This document shows positions 8,622-15,291 of a stretch of DNA of 15,291 nucleotides, one piece after another. Position 1 is the first letter of the stretch; each line of letters starts with the position of its first letter. Position numbers and translations under genes: made by a program. The DNA lies in contig CAJMRU010000008.1 of the NCBI GenBank assembly GCA_905215845.1, forward strand, positions 1-15,291. The letters are read 5' to 3'. The notes under the pieces are model-generated. The model was not told the DNA's origin and searched no databases. It saw nothing but the letters and a program-made list of their open reading frames with translations. Source of the DNA: an uncultured bacterium (GTDB lineage Bacteria > Bacillota > Clostridia > TANB77 > CAG-508).

Positions 8622-8650
8622 ATTTTATAATAAAAAAGAACACATTTCAA
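8622..8650 (-). promoter_or_regulatory. Candidate pgk-operon promoter embedded in the gap terminator
   Basis: Read on the minus strand, TTGAAA (8650-8645) is 17 bases from TAAAAT (8627-8622); each hexamer matches the sigma-A consensus at 5 of 6 positions. The -35 box falls in the loop of the terminator hairpin, and the hairpin's 3' arm and U-tract make up the spacer. Transcription would start near 8615, giving a leader of about 70 bases before pgk. In AT-rich DNA such matches can occur by chance. Confidence 0.5.
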
Positions 8651-8668
8651 GAGATTTGTGTTCTTTTT
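8633..8668 (-). terminator. Intrinsic terminator between gap and pgk
   Basis: A 12-bp stem (AAAAAGAACACA with TGTGTTCTTTTT) closes a 12-base loop and runs into a U-tract followed by A on the minus strand. It lies about 110 bases past the gap stop. It would make gap largely monocistronic, with any read-through entering pgk. It could also act in the plus direction, where no gene uses it. Confidence 0.75.
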
Positions 8669-8704
8669 ATTAATTAACATTAATAGTTATTATTAGATAT
8701 TTTT

Positions 8705-8774
8705 GATTTTGGTTTAAAATACAACTATACTATTAGCTTAGTTGTTGCTGATTTTTGTCTACAACCCCAAAATC
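8705..8774 (-). other. Structured 3' untranslated segment of gap
   Basis: An outer pairing of GATTTTGG with CCAAAATC (8705-8712 with 8767-8774) encloses an inner stem ACAACTA/TAGTTGT (8721-8727 with 8739-8745). A further ACAAC at 8761-8765 could pair with the same TAGTTGT region instead, so two alternative folds are possible. The outer pairing starts just after the gap stop and ends upstream of the terminator. It may protect or process the gap mRNA or tune read-through into pgk. The fold was judged by eye. Confidence 0.35.
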
Positions 8775-8778
8775 ATTA

Positions 8779-9813
<1,035 letters not shown>

Positions 9814-9846
9814 TTACTTTTATTTTACCATTATTAGGCACTTTTT

Positions 9847-9875
9847 ATTCTATACCAAAAAAGAATACTTTGCAA
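9847..9875 (-). promoter_or_regulatory. Candidate gap promoter embedded in the upstream terminator
   Basis: On the minus strand, TTGCAA (9875-9870; 4 of 6 to consensus) is 17 bases from TAGAAT (9852-9847; 5 of 6). The -35 box covers the 3-base loop of the hairpin at 9857-9887, and the terminator's U-tract forms the spacer. Transcription would start near 9840, about 56 bases before the gap ATG. This is the same arrangement seen upstream of pgk. Confidence 0.5.
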
Positions 9876-9887
9876 GCATTCTTTTTT
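9857..9887 (-). terminator. Intrinsic terminator between the Ca2+-ATPase gene and gap
   Basis: A 14-pair hairpin (A6-GAATGCTT and AAGTATTC-T6 on the minus strand) closes a 3-base loop and ends in six U. The single imperfect pair (9867/9877) is a G-U wobble in minus-strand RNA but an A-C mismatch in plus-strand RNA. It therefore seems built to act on leftward transcripts, ending ATPase read-through. Between it and the ATPase end (9888-10023) I see only AT-rich DNA with a weak 7-bp inverted repeat near 9957-9977. Confidence 0.8.
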
Positions 9888-10023
9888 ATTTTATAAATTT
9901 TGTCATAAATTTCACAAATATACTTTATTACCAAACTTTGCTTTTAATTTTTCTTTAGATTTTTCTGATAAATCTATATTTTCTTATAATTTAATAACAC
10001 AACTTATTCTTTTTTACTCTATC

Positions 10024-10173
10024 TTAATTTTTTAATACTCCATCTTTTATCAATACTTTCATCCTTTTGTTTTCAATTATATCTTTATTTTCTTTTTTAT
10101 TTACTAACTTTTGTATTTCCATTATAAATATTGGCATTATTGATATTCCTAGTGTTATCTCCCATTGTATTCC
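10024..10173 (-). pseudogene. Out-of-frame C-terminal coding segment of the Ca2+-ATPase
   Basis: Starting one base after codon 825 of the ATPase, this frame encodes 49 residues beginning GIQWEITLGISIMPIF and continuing IMEIQKLV before a charged end and a TAA stop. It restores the expected last transmembrane helix, since P2-type pumps end with an LTxxQW... segment followed by a helix and EIxK. The extra base lies in ACGCGG on the minus strand. It has no start of its own, so it is the displaced end of the neighbouring gene. A restored protein would be 874 residues. Confidence 0.75.
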
Positions 10174-12649
10174 GCGTTAGTTTTACAACGTTAAAGATAT
10201 TTGCTAAACTTGGCATCAACACTACAATTACTTGTACTATTATTCCTAAGATAAAACTTCCTATTAAAAATTTATTTTCTAAAATTCCTGTTTTAAATAT
10301 TGATTTTTCACTTTTTATATTAAAGCTATGTACAAGTTCTAATAATCCTATTGATATAAATGCCATTGTTCTTCCTACATCTAATCCCCAATATTTGTTT
10401 CCTATACTAAACGCTATTAATGTTAACATTCCTATCATAATACCTTCTGTTATTATTTTATTCCAAAGTCCATCTGCAAAAATACCTTTTTTAGAATCTA
10501 TTGGTTTTCGCTTCATTATATCTTTTTCTGCTGGTTCTAATCCCAAAGCTATTGCTGGCAAAGAATCTGTTACTAAATTAACCCATAATAATTGGATTGC
10601 CAATAATGGTGATTTCATTCCAAGTAATAATCCCATAAATATTGTTACTATTTCTCCTATATTTGTTGCTATTAAAAAATGTATTGCCTTTTTTATATTA
10701 TCATAAATGTTTCTTCCTTGCTTCACTGCTTCTACAATTGTAACGAAATTATCATCTACTAATATCATGTCTGATGCATTTTTTGCAACATCTGTACCTC
10801 CTTTTCCCATTGCTATTCCTATATCTGCATTTTTTAATGCTGGACTGTCATTCACTCCATCGCCTGTCATTGCTACAACTGCACCACTTTTTTGCCAGGC
10901 TTTTACTATTCTTACTTTATGTTCAGGAGTAACTCTTGCAAATACTGAATAATTTTCGATTTCTTTTTCTAGTATATCTTGAGGTATTTTATCTAATTCT
11001 TGACCAGTTATTGCTTTATCTTTTCTTTCTAAAATTCCTAGTTTCTCTGCTATTGCCTTTGCAGTTGAAATATGGTCTCCTGTTATCATTACTGTTTTTA
11101 TTCCTGCTCTTTTACATTCTTCTACCGCTTCTTTAACACCGTCTCTTGGTGGGTCTATCATTCCCATTAATCCCACAAAATTCAAGTTACTCTCTATACT
11201 TGAAGATTCTATATTTGCTGGTAAAATATCTACATCTTTATATGCTATTGCTATTACTCTTAAAGCCTTATTTGCCATTTGTTCATTTTCTTTTTGAACT
11301 TTTGCTTTATCTACACCAATACATCTATTTAGTAATACATCTGGTGCACCTTTGGTTATAATCCTATATTTGTTTTTTTCTAACCTATGAATTGTTGTCA
11401 TCATTTTTCTATTAGAATCAAATGGAATTTCGTTAATTCTTGGCATTAATTTATATAATTCTTCTTTATTTTTTTCATTTCTTGTTGCTACATCTACTAT
11501 TGCCATTTCAGTAGGTTCTCCTACAATTTCGATCTTTCCTTTTTTATTATATACCTTACAATCTGTGCACATTGTTCCTAATTCCATTGCTAAACTCGGA
11601 TTTGATGCTTTTATTTCTACTACTTTCATTTTATTTTGAGTTAATGTTCCTGTTTTATCTGAACATATTACTTTACTACATCCTAAAGTTTCTACTGCTG
11701 GTAATTTTCTTATAATGCTATTTCTTTTAGCCATTTTGGTAACACCTATTGATAAAACTATTGTAACTATCGCAGGTAAACCTTCTGGTATTGCAGCAAC
11801 TGCTAGTCCTACTGATGTCATAAACATTTCCATTGGGTCTATATTTTTTATTAATCCTATTATAAAGATTATTAAGCATATTATTAAACATACTACACCT
11901 AATATTTTTCCAACTTGATTTAATTTCTTTTGTATTGGAGTTTCTGGTGCTTCATTTTCTATAATCATATTGGCAATTTTTCCAACTCTTGTATCCATTC
12001 CTGTTTCTGTAACTATCGCTTTTGCATGTCCATTAACTACTATACTTGCCATAAATACCATATTTACCATATCACCTAATGCTACTTTTTCTTTACAAAT
12101 TTTACTTGCATCTTTTAATACTGGTACAGTTTCTCCTGTTAAGCTTGATTCTTCAACTTTAAAATTAAAACCTTCTAATAATCTACAATCTGCTGGAATA
12201 TAATTTCCTGCTTCTAATATAACTATATCCCCTGGAACCACATCTTCTACATTAATTTCTTTTTCTTGTCCATCTCTAATAACTTTTGTTTTTTGTGGTG
12301 TCATCTTTTTTAAGCTTTCAATTGATTTTTCTGCTTTTGCTTCTTGCAAAACTCCCATAATAGCATTTAATATAACAATAGCTATTATAATAATCGAATC
12401 AATATAATCATTACTTCCTTCATACCAAGCCATGCCAGCAGAAACTATTGATGCTATAATTAGAATTATAATCATAAAATCTTTAAATTGTTTTATAAAC
12501 TTTACAATTAATGGCTCTTTGGGCTTGTCTAGTAATTTGTTTTTTCCCTTTTTTTCTTGTATTTTCTTTGCTGTAATCTCACTTAATCCTATCTTCTCAC
12601 TTGTCCCAAATTCGTGTAAAACTTTTTCTTTTCCTAAAGTATGCCACAT
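10097..12649 (-). CDS. P2-type Ca2+-transporting ATPase, C-terminus frameshifted
   Basis: This is an 850-residue cation pump of the SERCA/PMCA-like class. It shows an actuator-domain TGE (171-173), the phosphorylated Asp331 in CSDKTGTLT, the nucleotide-domain KGAPDVLL (433-440), MITGDH (521-526) and hinge MTGDGVNDSPALK (594-606). Ca2+ ligands of SERCA have counterparts: the AAIPEGLP helix (M4, Glu289), ATNIGE (M5, Asn663 and Glu666), WVNLVTD (M6, Asn691 and Asp695) and Glu771 in M8. It would export Ca2+ across the cell membrane. From residue 826 the sequence stops resembling the family and ends in an Asn-rich stretch. The missing last helix is in another frame at 10024-10173, so a one-base insertion near 10172-10176 is likely, either real or a sequence error. 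The ATG follows AAAGGAG. A lone TATAAT at 12688-12683 is the only promoter hint. It is a single-gene unit between two terminators. Confidence 0.92.
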   Translation of the reverse strand: MWHTLGKEKVLHEFGTSEKIGLSEITAKKIQEKKGKNKLLDKPKEPLIVKFIKQFKDFMIIILIIASIVSAGMAWYEGSNDYIDSIIIIAIVILNAIMGVLQEAKAEKSIESLKKMTPQKTKVIRDGQEKEINVEDVVPGDIVILEAGNYIPADCRLLEGFNFKVEESSLTGETVPVLKDASKICKEKVALGDMVNMVFMASIVVNGHAKAIVTETGMDTRVGKIANMIIENEAPETPIQKKLNQVGKILGVVCLIICLIIFIIGLIKNIDPMEMFMTSVGLAVAAIPEGLPAIVTIVLSIGVTKMAKRNSIIRKLPAVETLGCSKVICSDKTGTLTQNKMKVVEIKASNPSLAMELGTMCTDCKVYNKKGKIEIVGEPTEMAIVDVATRNEKNKEELYKLMPRINEIPFDSNRKMMTTIHRLEKNKYRIITKGAPDVLLNRCIGVDKAKVQKENEQMANKALRVIAIAYKDVDILPANIESSSIESNLNFVGLMGMIDPPRDGVKEAVEECKRAGIKTVMITGDHISTAKAIAEKLGILERKDKAITGQELDKIPQDILEKEIENYSVFARVTPEHKVRIVKAWQKSGAVVAMTGDGVNDSPALKNADIGIAMGKGGTDVAKNASDMILVDDNFVTIVEAVKQGRNIYDNIKKAIHFLIATNIGEIVTIFMGLLLGMKSPLLAIQLLWVNLVTDSLPAIALGLEPAEKDIMKRKPIDSKKGIFADGLWNKIITEGIMIGMLTLIAFSIGNKYWGLDVGRTMAFISIGLLELVHSFNIKSEKSIFKTGILENKFLIGSFILGIIVQVIVVLMPSLANIFNVVKLTRNTMGDNTRNINNANIYNGNTKVSK

Positions 12650-12865
12650 ATTTTTTCTCTCCTTTGTAAATCAGTTTATTAAATTATATGTGACTTTTCA
12701 TAAATTATTACTCATTTTTTCTTTTGAATAGAAATTATAATATTAAAATTATTTTAGCTTTGTATTAAGAAATTTAAAAATTCATATTCTTTCTTTTAGA
12801 AACAACATCATTTTTTTAACCTTGCGTTATATCTCTTTAAAGTTTAATAATATTTCTCAACAAGC

Positions 12866-12905
12866 AAAAAAGACAAAACACTAAATTCTATGTTTTATCT
12901 TTTTT
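12866..12905 (-). terminator. Intrinsic terminator after divIVA
   Basis: Fifteen paired positions (A6-GATAAAACA with TGTTTTGTC-T6 on the minus strand) close a 10-base loop and end in six U. It begins 7 bases after the divIVA stop. The one imperfect pair (12874/12897) is a G-U wobble only in the minus-strand RNA and a C-A mismatch in the other, which fits leftward termination. Confidence 0.82.
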
Positions 12906-12912
12906 ATACTTT

Positions 12913-13365
12913 CTAATCTTCTTTATTTACATCTTTTAATAATTCTAACTGTGAAATTAAAAGTGATTCCATTTTTGCCTTATATATATCAAATTGTTTT
13001 TTTATATCATCTAATTCTCTTTTTTTTGCTATAATTTCATTTTCTAAATCATCAGCTTGTTTTTTTGCAGAACCTTTTGCTTCATTTATTATTTGATCAG
13101 CTTGTTGCTTAGCAACATTTTTTATATCTTCTGATGTTTTTTGAGCCATTACAAGTGTGTTTTGTAATGTAGCTTCAATTGTTTTATATTGTTCTAAGCT
13201 TTTATTTAATTCTTCAACTTTTGTTCTCAACTCTGTTATTTCTTTATAATTTTTACTATAATCATCTGTCAAATCATCTAAAAAATCATCAACTTCTTCG
13301 ACATTATATCCATTCATCATTTGTTTTGAAAATTTTTTATTTTCTATATCTAATGGTGTAATCAT
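12913..13365 (-). CDS. divIVA: DivIVA-family cell-division/polarity coiled-coil protein
   Basis: This 150-residue cytosolic protein has the conserved DivIVA N-terminus: MITPLDIENKKFSKQ, then GYNVEEVDDFLDDL (19-32). In Bacillus this region forms the lipid-binding crossed loop that recognises negatively curved membrane at septa and poles. The Phe-Arg pair at the loop tip in B. subtilis is replaced here by Met-Met-Asn, so membrane insertion may rely on methionines. The rest (about 33-148) is coiled coil rich in Lys, Glu and Gln with heptad spacing, which drives multimerisation. There is no extra C-terminal domain. The ATG follows AAAGGAGG. It lies 134 bases downstream of sepF and is closed by the terminator at 12866-12905. 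Confidence 0.93.
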   Translation of the reverse strand: MITPLDIENKKFSKQMMNGYNVEEVDDFLDDLTDDYSKNYKEITELRTKVEELNKSLEQYKTIEATLQNTLVMAQKTSEDIKNVAKQQADQIINEAKGSAKKQADDLENEIIAKKRELDDIKKQFDIYKAKMESLLISQLELLKDVNKED

Positions 13366-13413
13366 TTTTTCCTCCTTTAAGAAAAAATATAAAATAGATT
13401 CATATTTTTCTTT

Positions 13414-13447
13414 ATCTATTATAGATATGTTCTATAAATTCTTGTAA
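13414..13447 (-). promoter_or_regulatory. Candidate divIVA promoter with a palindrome over the -10 box
   Basis: On the minus strand, TTACAA (13447-13442, weak -35) is 18 bases from a perfect TATAAT (13423-13418). A perfect palindrome ATCTATTATAGAT (13414-13426) is centred on the -10 box and could be an operator, though AT-rich palindromes of this size also arise by chance. The divIVA ATG is about 53 bases downstream of the -10. Confidence 0.4.
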
Positions 13448-13499
13448 TTTATAAGTTAAAGTTTACTTTTATATCACCTTATACACTTATTAACTCTTT

Positions 13500-13988
13500 T
13501 TAGTTTATTCCGTTGTTTTTTAACCAAGAAACTGAAAGTTTGCTTTTTATTTCTTCTCTAGCCATTTCATTTGTTATTTCATAGTTTGATGGTGCAACTA
13601 AAAATATTGAATTAGATACTTTTTGGATATAACCATCTAATGCATATACTCCACCACTAATAAAATCTACAATTCTTCTAGCTACATCTTTATTTACATA
13701 TTCTAGATTAACTATTACAGATTTTCTTTCTTTTAAAAAGCTACAAATTTCATCTGATTGTTCAAATGATGTTGGTTGTGAAATCACCATCTTTATTGCA
13801 TTTGTTTGTGTTTGTTGTTGTGGCATACTTACAACTTTATTTTTCTTTCCGAAGAATTTTCTATCTTCTGTGTCCATTTCTTCTTCTTCGTCTTCATAAT
13901 CATATATATCTTCATCTTCATATCCTTCTGGTTCTGCTGTATCCATTCCAAATAAGTCCCACACTTTGTTCATTAATGCTCCTGACAT
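13500..13988 (-). CDS. sepF: SepF cell-division protein
   Basis: This 162-residue protein binds the FtsZ C-terminus and tethers Z-rings to the membrane. The N-terminal 15 residues (MSGALMNKVWDLFGM) form the amphipathic membrane-targeting helix. A very acidic linker (about 18-42) follows. The globular SepF domain (about 65-155) includes ICSFLKERKSVIVNLE (81-96), DVARRIVDFISGGVYALDG (101-119) and a core strand SNSIFLVAPSNY (125-136). The GG turn of the dimer interface is kept. The start ATG at 13986-13988 follows an ideal AGGAGG. It has its own consensus promoter at 14040-14068 and is followed by divIVA. The yggT (ylmG) and ylmH genes that often lie between the two are missing here. Confidence 0.96.
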   Translation of the reverse strand: MSGALMNKVWDLFGMDTAEPEGYEDEDIYDYEDEEEEMDTEDRKFFGKKNKVVSMPQQQTQTNAIKMVISQPTSFEQSDEICSFLKERKSVIVNLEYVNKDVARRIVDFISGGVYALDGYIQKVSNSIFLVAPSNYEITNEMAREEIKSKLSVSWLKNNGIN

Positions 13989-14039
13989 AAAAAAACCTCC
14001 TAAATTACTTCCTTTGTATTATTTTTATCATTTTTCCTA

Positions 14040-14068
14040 AGTATCTACTTTTTTTTCAATATTGTCAA
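14040..14068 (-). promoter_or_regulatory. sepF promoter, sigma-A type
   Basis: On the minus strand a perfect TTGACA (14068-14063) is 17 bases from GATACT (14045-14040), with an A-rich spacer. Transcription would start near 14033, giving a leader of about 45 bases to the sepF ATG. The -35 box sits within a small palindrome TATTGTCAATA (14060-14070). It is the best-matching promoter in the window. Confidence 0.7.
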
Positions 14069-14123
14069 TACTTTTTGATAATGTAATTTATTCTTAATAG
14101 TTTTGTAATATTTTTGTAATATT

Positions 14124-15291
14124 TCATTCTTTAATTTTACTCACATCTGGATTTAATACAATTTCATCATATAATGTTATCTTTTTATATGAAATTATTT
14201 CATTACTTGAAAATCCTAATTCCTTTAATTCTTCAGTATTGTATGGTTTTACTAATGAATATTTTTCTCCTTGCCTTACAACTTTAACTAATAGTTTGTC
14301 CAAATATCCTGCTCTATTTCTTATAACATAATTTAATTCATTTTCATTTATTATTGCTTGATTTGGAACTTTTAACCCATTTTCACTCCACCATATTAAT
14401 TCAAAAGATATTTTTCTATATTCTATTAATTCCTCTACATGTTTATTTATTTTCAAAATTAATAAAATATCATCATCGCCTTCTTGTGAGATATATGTTA
14501 TCTCTGCTTTTGTTTCTTCATTATTTGGCAATCTTATTTCTACTTTTTGTCCTACTTTTGCATTTTTAGCATTTTCTGAATTTGTTATTGTTGCAATATA
14601 GCATGATGTATTGTCAATTATTTTTCCTGATTCTTCACTTGTTGGAACGATCTTTCCAGTTTTCAAATTAAGTTTATCTAAATATTCTTTATTTAATGCT
14701 GAAAAGCAGTCATTTGTTGGTTTTAGAACATCTTCTAATCCATCTACTTTGTATGATACTACTCCACTTATTGGTGATTTTACATATTCCGCTCCTGAAT
14801 TTAATTGCTTTTCATATTCTTTTCTTTTATTTATTAACTCTTTCAAGTATGAACCTTGTGGGCTAGTTTCCCCTGCTATATTAGCTTTTTTGGTTATAAG
14901 ACTACTTATTTCTTTTTTATATTCTTGCAATTTAGTTACATCGGTTATTTTACTTATTTCTTGTAATTTTGTATCTATTTGAGTTTCTATTGATTTCATA
15001 TCAGAAGTAAAAATATCTGTTTCTTTTGACATAGCTTCTTGTATCTTAGCATCTAAATCTGATATTTTACTTTTTAAATCCTCTTCATTTTTGCTATAAT
15101 ATCTAAATACTGGTTCATTTACCGCTGTTTTTTCCCCTTCTGCTTTTATTTTTTCCATACCATTTTTATAGTTCTGTCCTTGAATTACTTGTTCGTTTCT
15201 TATAACATACCCTATATTTGTTTCTTCTGAAGATAGTATTCCCTCTTCTAATGTAAAAATTTTAGTTGGCTGTTTAACTAATAAATATATT
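14124..15291 (-). CDS. HlyD-like membrane-fusion/periplasmic-adaptor protein, 5' end cut by the window
   Basis: The reading frame is open from the right edge, so about 388 C-terminal residues are visible and the true start and any N-terminal membrane anchor lie outside. The first in-frame ATG (15156-15158) is internal, because upstream codons continue a domain-like sequence (IFTLEEGILSSEE, GYVIRNEQVI). The layout is that of adaptor proteins: a first barrel-sandwich half near the edge, a long coiled coil (about visible residues 68-165), a second sandwich half with KSPISGVVSY (about 171-180), then beta-barrel and membrane-proximal parts. In Gram-positives such proteins work with transporters or have unknown envelope roles. 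No transporter gene is in view. Its position before sepF suggests an envelope or division link, but this is inference. An RND or ABC efflux role is possible. Confidence 0.75.
   Translation of the reverse strand, partial: IYLLVKQPTKIFTLEEGILSSEETNIGYVIRNEQVIQGQNYKNGMEKIKAEGEKTAVNEPVFRYYSKNEEDLKSKISDLDAKIQEAMSKETDIFTSDMKSIETQIDTKLQEISKITDVTKLQEYKKEISSLITKKANIAGETSPQGSYLKELINKRKEYEKQLNSGAEYVKSPISGVVSYKVDGLEDVLKPTNDCFSALNKEYLDKLNLKTGKIVPTSEESGKIIDNTSCYIATITNSENAKNAKVGQKVEIRLPNNEETKAEITYISQEGDDDILLILKINKHVEELIEYRKISFELIWWSENGLKVPNQAIINENELNYVIRNRAGYLDKLLVKVVRQGEKYSLVKPYNTEELKELGFSSNEIISYKKITLYDEIVLNPDVSKIKE

Noticed and set aside
10166..10182. Programmed ribosomal frameshifting in the ATPase
   Set aside because: The site ACGCGGA is not a slippery heptamer, and I see no stimulatory hairpin or internal ribosome site nearby. 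A plain insertion is simpler.
10131..10706. A 191-codon open frame on the plus strand, opposite the Ca2+-ATPase
   Set aside because: It is antisense to a clearly real gene, has no ribosome binding site or recognisable domain, and its composition follows from the complementary coding strand. The same applies to the other plus-strand frames.
14100..14123. Tandem repeat of TTTTGTAATAT just after the HlyD-like stop
   Set aside because: There are only two copies of about 11 AT-rich bases, with no palindromic or promoter character. Probably chance or slippage.

Overview
The window is about 15.3 kb of very AT-rich DNA with strong AGGAGG-type ribosome binding sites. The gene content is SepF, DivIVA, a P-type Ca2+ pump, glycolytic enzymes, MEP-pathway enzymes and a NifU-like/GGGtGRT pair. 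This points to a low-GC Firmicute, most likely an anaerobic gut-type Clostridium relative. That placement comes from gene content and composition only. All supported genes lie on the minus strand, so transcription runs from the right edge to the left.

Right part (15291 to about 12866): a 5'-truncated HlyD-like membrane-fusion protein, then sepF with a consensus promoter, then divIVA ending in a clear intrinsic terminator. This looks like a shortened version of the Firmicute ylm/divIVA division cluster, without the YggT (YlmG) and YlmH genes usually found between sepF and divIVA.

Middle (12649 to about 9857): one monocistronic Ca2+-type P-type ATPase. All catalytic and Ca2+-binding motifs are present, but a one-base frameshift near 10172-10176 puts the last transmembrane helix out of frame. 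A terminator follows.

Left part (9783 to 224): a long co-directional series gap - pgk - ispG - ispH - tpiA - gpmI - YezG-like gene - NifU-like scaffold - GGGtGRT gene. It combines the triose-phosphate section of glycolysis with the last two, [4Fe-4S]-dependent steps of the MEP isoprenoid pathway. It ends with a putative Fe-S assembly pair. A terminator separates gap from pgk. From pgk on I see no strong internal terminator until the hairpin at 146-194, so an eight-gene transcript is plausible.

The less ordinary points are these. Two terminator hairpins (upstream of gap and of pgk) appear to carry the next gene's promoter, with the -35 box in the loop and the U-tract as spacer. An orphan YezG-like immunity domain with a long charged tail sits inside the metabolic operon. 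A perfect 15-base palindrome precedes the Fe-S scaffold gene. The Ca2+ pump is frameshifted. I found no mobile element, CRISPR array, RNA gene or clear defence system. Bases 1-145 hold no gene I can see.
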